A model generated the notes under the pieces. That model had not been told where the DNA came from, did not search any database, and saw only the letters and a program-made list of their open reading frames with translations. A program made the translations under genes and the position numbers. Below are positions 1 through 10,476 of a stretch of 64,000 bases of DNA, piece after piece. This DNA is from Linnemannia schmuckeri (Eukaryota > Mortierellomycota > Mortierellomycetes > Mortierellales > Mortierellaceae): positions 930,001 through 994,000 of the forward strand of contig JANATG010000001.1 of the NCBI GenBank assembly GCA_029449235.1. The letters are read 5' to 3'. Within the stretch, counting starts at the first letter, position 1, and every line of letters starts with the position of its first letter.

Positions 1-2155
1 CCAGATACCATGCTGACCTGGTGCGAATTGAAGACAACCGACTTCCCCCTTGACCTCCAAATCCCGAATCCTTTCACCAGTACTCAAGGACCACAACGAG
101 ATCCTCTGGTCAATATTCTCGGCCGCCAAAAGTGTCTCCTCCGCATTGATATCAAACAGCGTCTTGGAAAACTGGTCTCGGATCGGTCCACGAAAGTCCA
201 GGACAGGCTCCGCAAACGAACCATCTGGTGAAGAAAGGCTTGAGTGGTTACTGCCCACAAACCGTGTGTCCCACATAAGGATCTCTCCGTTCATAGCCGA
301 CGTGACAAGGTAGTGGTCCCCGACGCATTTCATACCAAGAACCGACGACTCCTTGTGCCCAATCCCTCGAAACAACGTTGTTGACCGCTTGTCCTTCTTG
401 GACTTTGCTGCAGCCAGTGCTGCCACATTAGGCTGTGACAGATCAAAAATTCGAACCCTTCCATTCCTGCAGCCAGCATAAACAAGATTCTTTCCTCTCA
501 GGGGTGGCTCTATCGCCACTGAAAAGACATCACTGCCAGTCCATAGTGAAGTGACTAGGGGTCTGCCTGACTTCCAATCCTGTAGCACAATAACTGTTTT
601 GTCAGCCCCGATCGCTATCCTATCGTTAACGAGTCCACTTGTCCACACATTTGATTTCTTTGGCAAATACTCTAAGACAACATGCCACGGACCACTTTCT
701 CCTGTTATAGAGCCTGAGCTCGTGTCTGTAAAGCTCTTTTGCACCTTGAGAACTCCCGATCGGCCCATGTTTCCTAAATGTGTCGTTCTATACAAAGTAA
801 TAAAGCGTGAGTTGGATTTTTCCAGATAATAAAAGCGTGTCCTTGCTCATTCAAAACAAATATCTTGCCACTTACACTAGATACTGCTCTGGTGTGACAT
901 GAAGCGATGTAAGCTCGGACGTCTCCCTTGAATCGAGTCGCATCCACTGAGAGTGCGTATCCAGCGGGTTGTTCGAAAAGTGGTGCCGCCAAAGCTCTCC
1001 TCGCGTTGAGCTCACATACAAGTCCTGCTTTTCTGAGTCGACCTAAGAGAAAAGGATAGCCTTGCGTGAGACTCTCTTGTCATTGAGCGTTTCCGTTCAA
1101 AAAGACAATAGGAGGTGTTAACTTTGGGTACCTGTAGATGAGTATAGACGGCGCCGTTCTCTGCAAGGACTGGCTCTGCTCGCTTGCTCCTACGCCACTG
1201 CTTAACCATCAATGTATGCATTTGGCTAAATAAATACATACACATTAAACGTTAGTGAATCGCACCGTTGCCTTCCAAATAAGCTTCAATGACCCCGTAA
1301 CGGTAAACGTTAGCCCGTACCACAGTTGCCTCCGAGGATTTCCTGCTAAACCAAGCTGTTGATCCTGAAGAAACCAATCCAAGCGACCATATCGAGTTGT
1401 AGGCGTTGGGAATCGAATGTTTGGCCTTTTCTTGATGGGTTCGAGTGTTGGCTGATCGTCACCAGAAAGATAAATGCAACCTTGAATTAATATGTGGCAT
1501 ATAGTCTGCATATTTCCATGGCACTTCAAACACTGCGATCCGTTTGTACCTTTTGAATGGCCCTTTCCTTAATGCTCTGTTGACTGAACGCAAACTGGCC
1601 ACCAAGAGTATGGTTTGCCGTGATCTTGAAGTACTTTTTCTTTTCCAAATCATAGTAAAATCCTGGTATCTCCCTGATGGCTGGGTCCTGCGTGGTTGAG
1701 CTTGCTGCAGGTGCAGGCGCGGAAACAATGACAGCTCGGACTACTGGTGTGGCCTGGTTGATCCTTTCTTGGTGATGCTGGTGCTGGCGCTGTTGTGTCC
1801 TTGCTTGTGCTTGATGGCGCTGCTGGTGCTGTCGTGGCTGATGTGAAGGTTGCTGAGAATTTGATCGTGGGTACTGATGCTGAGAATGATAGTGGTGTTG
1901 AGACTGATGTTGCTGATTCTGCCTTGGTTGTTGTCTCTGGGTTTGGTGGTGGTGTGGACGCTGACTTGGCCTTGTGTCTTCGTTCGAGGACCTAGGTCGT
2001 TTTGCTCCAGTCGACCTAGGCTGTCCGTTGTTGATCTGTTGGTTGTTGAGTGATCTGTAGACATTATGGTTCCTTTGTTGACTTGAACTTTCCTCGCCGT
2101 TGGCTGTGATCTGCCGTGGTCCTCGCGGCCTCCATTCCTTTCGCTTGTTTGACAT
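1..2155 (-). CDS. DCAF4/WDR21-like WD40 protein, C-terminus cut by window edge
   Basis: Exons by splice reading on the minus strand: 2155-1550, 1505-1251, 1200-1132, 1042-876, 787-1 (runs off the left edge; 628 codons visible). The N-terminus is basic, then Q/H-rich and disordered to about residue 170. Next comes the segment IPGFYYDLEKKKYFKI (about residues 180-195), typical of DCAF4/WDR21 proteins, which are CUL4-DDB1 substrate receptors. Downstream exons give beta-propeller-like strands such as YAGCRNGRVRIFDL, GEILMWDTRF and QRISLWSL. The start at 2155 (MSNKRKEW) is preferred, but an in-frame ATG 63 nt upstream (2218) exists. The intron at 1250-1201 uses a weak GTTTAA donor, so that junction is the least certain. 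It is divergent from the PDI gene, with about 200 bp between starts. Confidence 0.82.
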
Positions 2156-2274
2156 GGTCGTCGTCGCAGAGATCTCGCCTTGAAAGCTGAAAGACTGGAT
2201 TTTTTTCTCTTTGTTCATTTTTTGAGTTCAGCAAGGAAGACTGAGAAACAAGTCACAAGCGGGCTTTTGATTTG

Positions 2275-2282
2275 CCACGTCG
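2275..2282. promoter_or_regulatory. CCACGTCG: possible UPR/bZIP site in the DCAF4-PDI divergent promoter
   Basis: CCACGTCG (reverse CGACGTGG) lies 77 bp before the PDI start and about 120 bp before the DCAF4-like start. Its core matches the GACGTGG/CCACG class bound by Hac1/XBP1/ATF-type bZIP factors that induce PDI genes under ER stress. I see no CCAAT box at the canonical ERSE spacing, so the assignment is an inference from motif and context. Confidence 0.35.
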
Positions 2283-2358
2283 CTGTCCTTTTGGGTTGGC
2301 GCCATCAGTTCCCCCTTTCTTTTCTTTCTTTAACACACACTCATCACTTCACACGACC

Positions 2359-4018
2359 ATGCTGGGAAAAAAGATCGTCTTGGGCGCAATCGCAACCGTC
2401 CTCTCATTTGCCGCCTCTGTCACTGCCGACAGCGTCCTCGCTCTTACCCCCAAGGACTTTGACAAGGCACGCCTCTTTTTTTGTTACTTTGTATTCGCTC
2501 TGTAACTGATGAACTGTACTATGAGTAGTGGTGCACAAGCAATTTCCTAACGGTTCACTCTATACTACACATATGTATCAAATAGACCCTTGGATCCACC
2601 CCTGCCCTTGTCGAGTTCTACGCTCCCTGGTGCGGACACTGCAAGGTAAAGAAAGCAACCTGAAGTTCGAAATGTGTTTTATTCATGTTTGGTGCTTTTA
2701 GAGCAAGGAATGAGGGTCTGCGCACGCAATGACTAATCGACTTTTTTTCACCACTTTGTTACTTTTTCTTACTATTAGAACCTCGCTCCTGTAAGCATCA
2801 CCGGCATTCTGTGAGGGAAGATACCTGATGACCTGTTGGTGTACATTTTTTGCCGCTACAATCAACTCAGGATCTGGATTGGATATTAATTGCGATTGCG
2901 ACCAATGATCCCCTTTTCGCGGGACTTATGGCTGAACGTCATCACTCAACTCGCGCCTTTTTTCTTATCTCTTTCCACAATCAATCTCAGATCTATGAGG
3001 AGCTTGGACAGGCTTTCAGCGGCAAGGACGAGCAGGTCCTGATCGCCAAGGTCGATGCCGATGCTCACCGTGAGCTCGGATCCCGCTACGGCATCAAGGG
3101 TTTCCCCACCCTCAAGTGGTTCCCCAAAGGTGTCAACAGTGACCCCGAAGATTACTCTGGCGGACGTGACCTTGATTCCTTGGCTGCTTTTGTCACCAAG
3201 AAGTCTGGTGTCAAGTCGTCGATCGTCAAGGTTATTCCCTCCGTTACCGTTTTGACTGATGCCACTTTTGAGTCAGAGGTCTTGGCCAGCGGAAAGAATG
3301 TTCTTGTTGAGTTCTATGCACCATGGTGCGGACACTGCAAGAACTTGGGTACGTTTTTATTGAAAAGTTTATCCATACTCTAAGCAATTTCAGAGATGTA
3401 CTTACCCGGAGAAACTAACGTTAAAAACCCTTTCTGTTGTTATTAGCCCCTACTTATGAGAAGGTTGCTCAGGATTTCCTTAACGACAAGAAGACCGTTA
3501 CCATTGCCAACCTCGATGCCACTGTTGAAACTGCTACTGCCGAGAAGTACGGTGTCAAGGGCTACCCCACCATCAAGTTCTTTGCTGCCGATGGCACTGT
3601 TGAGGACTACAATGGCGGACGCTCCGAGCAGGATTTTATCGACTTTATCAACAAGAAGGCCGGCACTCAGCGTGTTGCTGGAGGATCCTTGAGCGCCGAG
3701 GCTGGTCGTATTGCCGAGTTGGATACCCTTGCCGAGAAGTTCTCTAAGGCCTCGTCCAAGGACGAGAAGAAGGCCATCAGTGACAAGGCCATTGCTCTTG
3801 CTGCTTCGTTGACCAGCACCAACTCAAGCGCCAAATACTACAGCCGCTTCTTCGAGAAGGCCCTTGCCACCCCTGGCTACCCTACCACCGAGGCTGCTCG
3901 TCTTGCCAAGATCATCAAGAACAAGTCTGTCAACCGCGCTCGCTTGGATGAGTTCTCGATCCGTCACAACATCATTTCGGCCTTCTCCTCGGTCCCCGCC
4001 GCCAAGGATGAGCTGTAA
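2359..4018 (+). CDS. ER protein disulfide isomerase, two thioredoxin domains plus ERp29C-like tail, KDEL
   Basis: Oxidises and isomerises disulfides of secretory proteins in the ER lumen. Exons 2359-2466, 2586-2645, 2779-2790, 2991-3348, 3447-4018 give 369 aa. A signal peptide (about 1-23, cleavage after VTA) is followed by two thioredoxin domains with WCGHC active sites (Cys52/Cys55 and Cys173/Cys176), then a helical domain of about 90 residues like ERp29C. The C-terminus is KDEL, an ER-retrieval signal. This layout matches the PDI-D/ERp38 group rather than the four-domain abb'a' PDI. Exon 1 ends AAG and the intron begins GC (see findings). Exon 3 is only 12 nt and encodes NLAP right after the first CGHCK. 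A poly(A) signal lies at 4049. Confidence 0.95.
2779..2790 (+). other. 12-nt micro-exon (exon 3 of PDI gene)
   Basis: The 12 bases code for Asn-Leu-Ala-Pro, flanked by ATTAG and GTAAGC splice signals. They restore the CGHCK-NLAP continuity found in the second thioredoxin domain, where CGHCK-NLAP reappears across a phase-1 intron. Missing it would delete four conserved residues without shifting frame. Confidence 0.85.
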
Positions 4019-4048
4019 AGAAGTTTTTTAATCTCCTTTTTTCGAAAT

Positions 4049-4054
4049 AATAAA
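4049..4054 (+). terminator. AATAAA polyadenylation signal after PDI gene
   Basis: AATAAA 31 bp after the PDI stop codon, followed by a T-rich stretch, as expected for fungal 3' end formation. Confidence 0.55.
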
Positions 4055-4293
4055 GCGTTGCACCTTTTTTTTATCACTGCAAGTTATCGATATCTTTTAA
4101 AGTTGTTGATGCAAAAATCTGTGCATTCGCATTGGTGGCGTCCTTTGATCACTAATTAGATCGCAAACAAAAACAGCGTGACTATAGCATGTAGAAATGA
4201 AAGTAAATAGAGCAAATGATGATTGAAAACAAGAGGTTATGTAAGGGTGGTATATATGCTTGTTTTTTTCAGTGAGAAAGAAGCACGTTTCGT

Positions 4294-4926
4294 TTAGACG
4301 AAAAAGGAACCGATGGTGGCGGCAACAACGGCGACGCCGACAGAGAAGGTCATCTTGGAGGCCGAGTTCTCGTTCTTGGCAGCAGTCGAGTCAGTGACGG
4401 TAGGAGCAACAACACCGGCGGTAGTGGTGGTGGCGGCGGTAGGAGCGACAACACTAGCAGTACCCGTGGCAGTTCCAACAACACCCTCACCAGGAGCACC
4501 AGTGGTGGAAGGAGGAGGAGTAGGGGAATTAACGCCATTGATGGTGAACTGGGCCGAGTACGACTGCAAAGGAACAGTATCGACATGAATCGAATAAGTG
4601 TTTCCAGTAACAACGTGCTTAGGGATGAAGACCGTAGCCGTCTTGGATTTCAAACAATTGAGGGTTCCCAAAGAACGAAGACCTGGGACGCGGACTTGTT
4701 CGGTGTCGGAGCCATGACCGGCGTTCATATAGAGAACTATGTCGAGAGAATCCTTGTTTCCAGGCTTGCAGGCGTTGGTCCAGGAGACGGTTTCGTTCTT
4801 GCCGGCGGTCCAGACAGTGGCAGTGATGGGTGAGCTGTAGTAGAGGCGGCCTTCGTCAGAGGACTGGGCGCTGACTGCTACGGCGGAAAGGGCAAGAGTG
4901 GCGGCGATGAAAGCGGTGGATTTCAT
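4294..4926 (-). CDS. Kre9/KNH-like Ser/Thr-rich GPI-anchored cell-surface protein
   Basis: A 210-aa intronless protein. An N-terminal signal peptide (about 1-20, ending AVSA) precedes a beta-sandwich-like segment (about 28-112) with the SSPITATVWTAGKNETVSW pattern of the yeast cell-wall synthesis Kre9/Knh1 (Ser-Thr-rich membrane-anchored) family. A Thr/Pro/Ala-rich linker (about 130-180) and a hydrophobic C-terminus (KMTFSVGVAVVAATIGSFFV) behind small residues (NSAS) suggest a GPI-attachment site. It probably sits at the plasma membrane or wall and helps organise beta-glucan; that role is family knowledge, not shown here. A TATATATATA box lies about 85 bp upstream. It is convergent with the PDI gene. 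Confidence 0.85.
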   Translation of the reverse strand: MKSTAFIAATLALSAVAVSAQSSDEGRLYYSSPITATVWTAGKNETVSWTNACKPGNKDSLDIVLYMNAGHGSDTEQVRVPGLRSLGTLNCLKSKTATVFIPKHVVTGNTYSIHVDTVPLQSYSAQFTINGVNSPTPPPSTTGAPGEGVVGTATGTASVVAPTAATTTTAGVVAPTVTDSTAAKNENSASKMTFSVGVAVVAATIGSFFV

Positions 4927-6040
4927 TATGGATTATGGGTGTGGGAGGAGAGAGTAAATGGGTTGTGAGTAACAAGAGGTTAAGCGTTAAGAAAAGAGGG
5001 GGTTGCCAGCTATATATATATGAGAGGTGAGAGGTGACACTATAGCAGGAATCGAGGCAAGACCATGGAAGGATCCGGAGTGCTAGAGGGAGGAAAAACC
5101 TTGAAGCTTCAATGACAAGGTTCTATTCTCGAAATTCCTTTTTGACGTAATAACGCAAGGGAGGTAGGATTCAGACAGGCGATAGTCATCGCAACATCAC
5201 TTTGGCAGTGACAGAGGCACAGCAATTGCACTGTGGCAGATACCTCGATAAATGGATAGGAACATCGATCGCCAGAGAAGAAGAAAAAGAGACAAGAAAG
5301 AAAGGCGGAAAAAAGAAAGAAAAGGTGCCCATCTATGACCGCTTCCTGTTGGGTTTCCGACGTACCCGTTTTAATCGTTCTCACAAGTACAACAATAATA
5401 GTCCGCATATAAAAAGAGGATGAGGGTGGGACATCTGAAAAAAGAAACAAGCTCGACAGAACCTTGAGCCCTCTCTACTCGCATTTGTCTCGAACTCAAC
5501 AACAATGTTCCCTTGTCTTTAGTAACTTAGTAACGAGAGCGAAGAGTATGCAGTTTTTTCATTGTCATGATGATGGGGAAGAGGCAAGAGCCCCTAGGTT
5601 TTTGAGCACGTTCTTGTTCGTCAATCTTACATTCATAAATTCTTCGATCTTGTGCGGACCGACCATCGGGTCAAGAAGAGGAACATGAGTTGTTTCTTCC
5701 TTCAAGTAGCACAGTGACAGCACGGCCCAGTAATCCACATGTCGAATTCGACGACTTAAGTTTCAAGCTATCAATCAGAAACAGAACATAAAAAGAGAAG
5801 GCTTCTTAAAAACTAAAAATTCTTAGGTCCAGGTTTAAGTCGCGTTCCTGAATATAGTAGGAAAGCTATGTTAGCGAAGCACTCAATCATTCATAGCGCG
5901 AATCGCGTTCATTTATCATTGGCCTACATAGATATTCCCCTACATAGTTGATAAATCGCAGCATTCGTTTTTTATTTAAGAACGTTGCTGCTGACGGCAA
6001 TTCATCAAACCTACCAGACTCTCATTTTCTACAACTCACC
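4927..6040. other. Intergenic, 1.1 kb
   Basis: Shared upstream region of two divergent secreted-protein genes. It holds the TATA stretch at 5011-5020 for the minus gene and a TATTTAAG element at 5973-5980 for the plus gene. Short open frames here have no homology-like signal or good splice context. Confidence 0.6.
5011..5020 (-). promoter_or_regulatory. TATA box of the Kre9/KNH-like gene
   Basis: Alternating TATATATATA 85 bp upstream of the start codon at 4926. Confidence 0.5.
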
Positions 6041-6352
6041 ATGTTTACCAACACAAAGCGCACCATCCGACGCACCTTGGTTGCTGCACTGCTGGTATCG
6101 CTGGTTGCTATTGTCTCTGCGACTGTGACGGGCAAAAAGACCACATCCACAGGTGCGATCCTGGCTTCTGGCAGGGGTGCCGTAGGCCACCGAAGCTCTT
6201 CGGCTACCATTGTGGCTGATGGTGGCGTTGTTGGCAGGCACGGACATTTGTTGAGAAGGCGATGGCATGACGACGATCGCTGCGATAATGATTGCGATGA
6301 TGACTGTTGCGACGACGATTGTTGCGATGACGACTGCGGTGATGGGTGTTAA
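6041..6352 (+). CDS. Small secreted Asp/Cys-rich protein
   Basis: A 103-aa single-exon reading frame. A basic N-terminus and hydrophobic core (about 11-27, VSA cleavage) indicate a signal peptide. The mature part has a basic/Gly-Ser stretch with LLRRR near residue 70-74 (possible Kex2-type processing), then an extreme tail with eight Cys among Asp residues in CDDDC/CCDDDC units. The tail is encoded by diverged short repeats (6282-6350). I recognise no family. Acidic clusters with paired Cys could bind metals, which is inference. A TATTTAAG element lies 60 bp upstream and the ATG has a good context (CTCACCATG). The short length leaves some doubt. Confidence 0.6.
   Translation: MFTNTKRTIRRTLVAALLVSLVAIVSATVTGKKTTSTGAILASGRGAVGHRSSSATIVADGGVVGRHGHLLRRRWHDDDRCDNDCDDDCCDDDCCDDDCGDGC
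6282..6350 (+). repeat. Diverged GAT/TGC repeat coding for CDDDC units
   Basis: Imperfect tandem units of TGCGATGATGACTGT type, about 15 bp each, in the 3' end of the small secreted protein gene. They encode the CDDDC motifs. Confidence 0.6.
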
Positions 6353-6788
6353 GTCGATGGTCCCTCTTGTCCTTGTCCTCCCGAGCCGTTTCCGGCGAGA
6401 TCCTGAACGCTTCTATATCCATTTTCTTCCCATCAACCTACAACCTACTGCATAACAGCTTGGCGCGGTTGTCTCTTGAGCCGTAAAACTATCCAAATAA
6501 ATCGAAAAAGCCAAGCGAGAGGCAGTAAAATTGACATGTGGCCCGTTGTTTGAGGTTGCTTAGCCATTTGTCGTCAGCGGGCTTAAGTGCGTCCAAGTCC
6601 TGGCTGACAGCCGACCTTTTTCTTTCCTCTTCTCTCTCTCTTCTACCCTTCCTTACTCTCTCTTGCACACTTACTTCACTCTTCACGCTCCTCTCGCCCT
6701 TTATTCACGCAACACTCTCTTTCTCGCATCCTACTCATTCCAAGTCCACCATTCCATCTGACTTCAACAACTCACATAAACACACACC
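6353..6788. other. Intergenic, promoter side of ORMDL gene
   Basis: Contains the 3' flank of the small secreted protein gene and a strongly pyrimidine-rich (CT) tract from about 6617 to 6735 just before the ORMDL start, typical of fungal promoters/5' leaders. No gene seen. Confidence 0.55.
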
Positions 6789-8579
6789 ATGACACTGGCT
6801 TCCATGTACAAAACGGACTATGTCCAAACATGCGACCAGCACTCCCAGACAAACCTCAACTCCTCCTGGGTTAACGACAAGGGTGCGTCTATCTATCCAT
6901 CTATCTATTCCTCCAACCAAGCTTCTTACCTTTCGAAGAGAAGGGACGAGAGGGATCCCTCTCCCTTTTACTCCGCCCTCCTTGGCTCTCTCCTCCTTTT
7001 CTGGCTGTAGTTTGAATTCTTTCTCTCTCTTGTCAAAGCCCAGGAACAAAATAACTCAAATACCCTTTTCGCGATGACCTCAACTTTCCTTCCATAGGAG
7101 CATGGATGACCAATGTAATCATTGTCTGCCTCATAAAGTTCTTTTTCAGCATTGTCCCCGGCATGTCACCGGAGCTGGCCTGGACTATGACCACACTCAC
7201 CTACAACGTGGTAAGTTTGCTGGGGTTTGCCAAGAGTTATTTTCTTCTGTCGTGTGAGTGCTGAGAGAACGAGACTGCGCGACAATGTATTGGTCGTGTG
7301 CCCCCCTTGCTCTTTCATGCTCCCGAGTAGCTGAGAAGAGACATGAGTGCCATTGTTCATCTCTGCTTTCCCTCTCTCTTTTGCATAACTCCACATGCTT
7401 TTTCACTCCCGTTACTCACCAACCGTTCATCCTCCTTTCTCTACTCTCTTTCCTCAATGTGGTGCCAATTGTACACACTTGAACAAAACAAAAAGGGAAG
7501 CTACATTATGCTCCATGCAGTGACGGGTGTGCCGTTCGAGTTCACCCAGGGCGCATACGACGGCATCACTCTTTGGGAGCAGATTGACGGGGGCGTCCAA
7601 TTCACCGCCACGCGAAAGTATCTCGCCACCGTGCCCATTGTCCTGTAAGTTGTCTCTCTTTCTTTTGCTCTTGCTCTCCCTCTCATTCTTCCTACCGTCC
7701 GTCCTCGGTCTTACTTTTTTTGTTCATTTTGCTCTTCAGCTTGTGACCTTACTTGCCATCATCCCCCTTTTCCACACTCGTCCTTGTCTATTTGTCTTTG
7801 TCGCCTGGTGTCTATCCGAGGACAACAACAACAAAATCGTCAGCGAACCCTGCGCCCCTATCCCCTTTTTTTCCTTGACGACTCTCAGTCTCCATAAACG
7901 ACACTTGCCAATAATCCAGTATCACACAAATGCACAGGGGAAACTGGGAAGGAGGAAAAGAGACAACAACTAACCAACACACGGACCTACTATTGTATTC
8001 TTATGGACCAGTTTGCAGTATTGCTTTTCGTTTGGTCTGGACATGCTTCAACGGCGTAGTACTCTGTACTTCTTTCATGTTCTTTGATGCTGTCATCACA
8101 CTTTTTATTTTTTTCTCTTTGCCTCCCTTCGTGTGCCACGAACGCATCGGCAGCCAATCGTCATCCGGATAAAATCTTAATTCGGATAACACCATCACCG
8201 ACAAACAACGTAAAAAAAATCAGGGGAACTTCCTGGAGTGATGGGGTCCAAGCGAGGAGTCAAAACAGAGCGTGGAAGAAGAAGGGTTATAGGAACAATT
8301 CTTTTGTCATCCGAGTAATATCGAAAAAGAGAATCCATGCAAATATAAAAACGAACATCATCAACAATTGACCGACCCATTGTATTTAATGTCTCAATCT
8401 TATCTCATTCATTTTCCATCAATCAACATAGATTCTTGTTGAGCACACATTACACGCACTACGCGCCGTTCGCGTTCTCTGTCAACTTAGTGGTGACGGT
8501 CATCAACCTCATTGCCAAGCTGCCTGTCATGCACCAGGTTCGTCTCTTTGACATCAACCAGAAGGTCGACACAAACTAA
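6789..8579 (+). CDS. ORMDL family ER membrane protein, regulator of serine palmitoyltransferase
   Basis: Exons 6789-6882, 7098-7210, 7496-7644, 8432-8579; 167 aa. ORMDL/Orm proteins bind serine palmitoyltransferase in the ER and restrain sphingolipid synthesis. The hallmark segments are present: NSSWVNDKGAWM after an N-terminal extension of about 24 residues, then IVPG, AWTMTTLTYN, YIMLHAVTGVPFE, QGAYDGITLWEQID and the polar segment RKYLATVPIVLFLLSTHYT. There are about four hydrophobic spans, and the protein ends with LPVMHQVRLFDIN and a short tail. All four exons join in frame with GT-AG introns. Intron 3 is 787 bp, long for this window. The N-terminal region would be the site of regulatory phosphorylation in yeast Orm proteins. 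Confidence 0.95.
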
Positions 8580-8897
8580 ATCTGTTTCCCTTATTGTTCG
8601 TTGTGAACATCAACAAAAAAAAAAAATCGATATCCCCATACCCGCACAATTGTACATACTCCTGGGCGGAGCAACGTGTCTTTGACTCAAAAGGTCGAAT
8701 GTGCGTCGGATCGGCCCATCTCTCTCAGAGAGAAATAAAAACATAATCCAAATAGCAAATATCTCGTAATAAACACCTTTCCACAAACAGCTGATATTTT
8801 TTTTTCTCGTTTATTTCAACCGAAAAAAGAATTGATCCGCAGAGAAACGAAGAAAGATGGGTGTTTTTTAAGAAAAGGCTGGAAAAAGCGGAATAGC
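8580..8897. other. Convergent intergenic gap, ORMDL / S22
   Basis: 3' flanks of two convergent genes. A-rich tract at 8615-8627; no gene seen. Confidence 0.5.
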
Positions 8898-9415
8898 TTA
8901 GTAGAAGTAACCCAAAACCTTTCCTCCGGTGTGGCGACGACGAGCCTCCTCGTGGTCCATGATACCGGCCGAGGTGGTGAGGATGATGTAACCGAACTGG
9001 CGGGAAGGCAAGAGACGGGCAATCCACTTCTCGATCTCGTTCAACTTGATGTTGAAACGGGGGGAGATGACACCGGTCTTGTTGATGCGTCCAATGAGCT
9101 GGACGACGATCTTGCCGGAGCGGTGGTCATCGATCTCCTCGAACTCGCCAATGTAGCCTATTGTTTATGAATTATTCAAAAGAAAACGGAGGAAATTTGT
9201 CAGGAACCAATGTATCGGAACAACAAGCTTTCGGATCGACAAATTCTTTATCAGGCAGCCGGAAAGACGTGATTGAACATACCGTGCTTCTGCATCAACG
9301 ACAAGAACTTGACGATGACCTTGGAGGAAGGACGGATCAAGACCTGGCGCTTGCCACGCTTCTCAGCGTTGTTGATGTTGTTGAGGCAGTCGTTCAAGAC
9401 GGAGATGCGGACCAT
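8898..9415 (-). CDS. RPS22: 40S ribosomal protein uS8 (S22/S15a)
   Basis: Exons 9415-9283 and 9157-8898 join in phase 1 to give 130 aa, the usual length for eukaryotic uS8. The sequence begins MVRISVLNDCLNNINNAEKR and ends with the conserved GGKVLGYFY. It binds helix 21 of 18S rRNA in the small-subunit body. One 125-bp intron interrupts the gene after QKH. It is the most conserved protein in the window. Confidence 0.98.
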
Positions 9416-10476
9416 TTTGATATGCTTCTATTAAGAGACGATCAGAGACGAAACAACGGAAAGATGATAAGTATAAACTGAATACCATAACTCGTATGAG
9501 TGTCACCTGCTTCCTCTCTTCCTCGTTTTTTGCCTTCCTCAGTAAACCTCTGTTCCTTGTCACAATTTCATGCAACGCGTGAAATGGTGACAAGGAGTAA
9601 AGACATCCGGAGGAGACAAAAGAAAACTCGAGAAGGAAACAAGGATTCATAAAGTAAAAATGGTCGTTGTCCAGGCCAGCCCGCGATGTATCACCACTAG
9701 TTACGTCCAGACGATAGCGTACCCCGCAGAGAGACGACAACAGTGAAGAGAGAACGGGCTGGTACGTTCAGAACGTCCGAGTTGGCTCCCACTCCTTCTT
9801 CCCTATGCTGTTCCCTGTTGAGGACGCCACTGTCCTTGGTAACCGGCAAGTGAGAGCAGTTCTGACGGTGTCGTTGGACAGAAAGAAAGTGGAAAAGTGG
9901 CAGGGTTTTGCTGACGATGAGTTAGCGTAGCAAGTTGTGTTGATGGGTTGATGGAAGTGCTGTCCCGAGTTTACTGGAAAAAGTAGATTCCCGTCCATGC
10001 TTGCTGCATAGATGTACATCGAGATTATAGATCACGAAAGACTTCCAGATCACAATGACGCTAGGGTTGCCGCAGTTGACGATGGGTTCCGGACGGCACA
10101 ATAGTTGATTTGGCAGAGTGATGGATGGATGATGATTCCTGGTTGTATTGGATATCCTGATCGATGGATCCATGGTGCCTCGGATGTTCTCCGCATTGAA
10201 TGCTTGTCTGAATGATTTTTCAGCAGCCGCACCTTTGGGGTAAAAAGTAGAAAGGGAGTTCTTTCCGTGCCACGGGCGCACGCTCTAGATAATCGAAATT
10301 AATGGTCACGTGCGACATCTCTTCCAGCCAGCCAACCAGTCCTCCTTCCTCCCAACGTCCAGCTCGAGTTGCAAGCCGGAGAGCGCACTTTGCAAATAAG
10401 CGCTCTCTGTCTGTCTGTCTGTTCGCAACTTCATTCACCCGCCTTTCTAGAACCTTTTTTTTCTTATATATTCTTG
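9416..10476. other. Divergent intergenic region, S22 / omega-amidase
   Basis: 1.06 kb between two divergent starts. A short tandem of CTGT at 10408-10420 lies in the leader of the plus gene. Several short overlapping frames show no protein-like features. Confidence 0.5.

Noticed and set aside
1741..2064. Overlapping frames in the repetitive Gln/His-rich region
   Set aside because: They are shadows of the DCAF4-like N-terminal CAG/CAC-rich exon in other frames.
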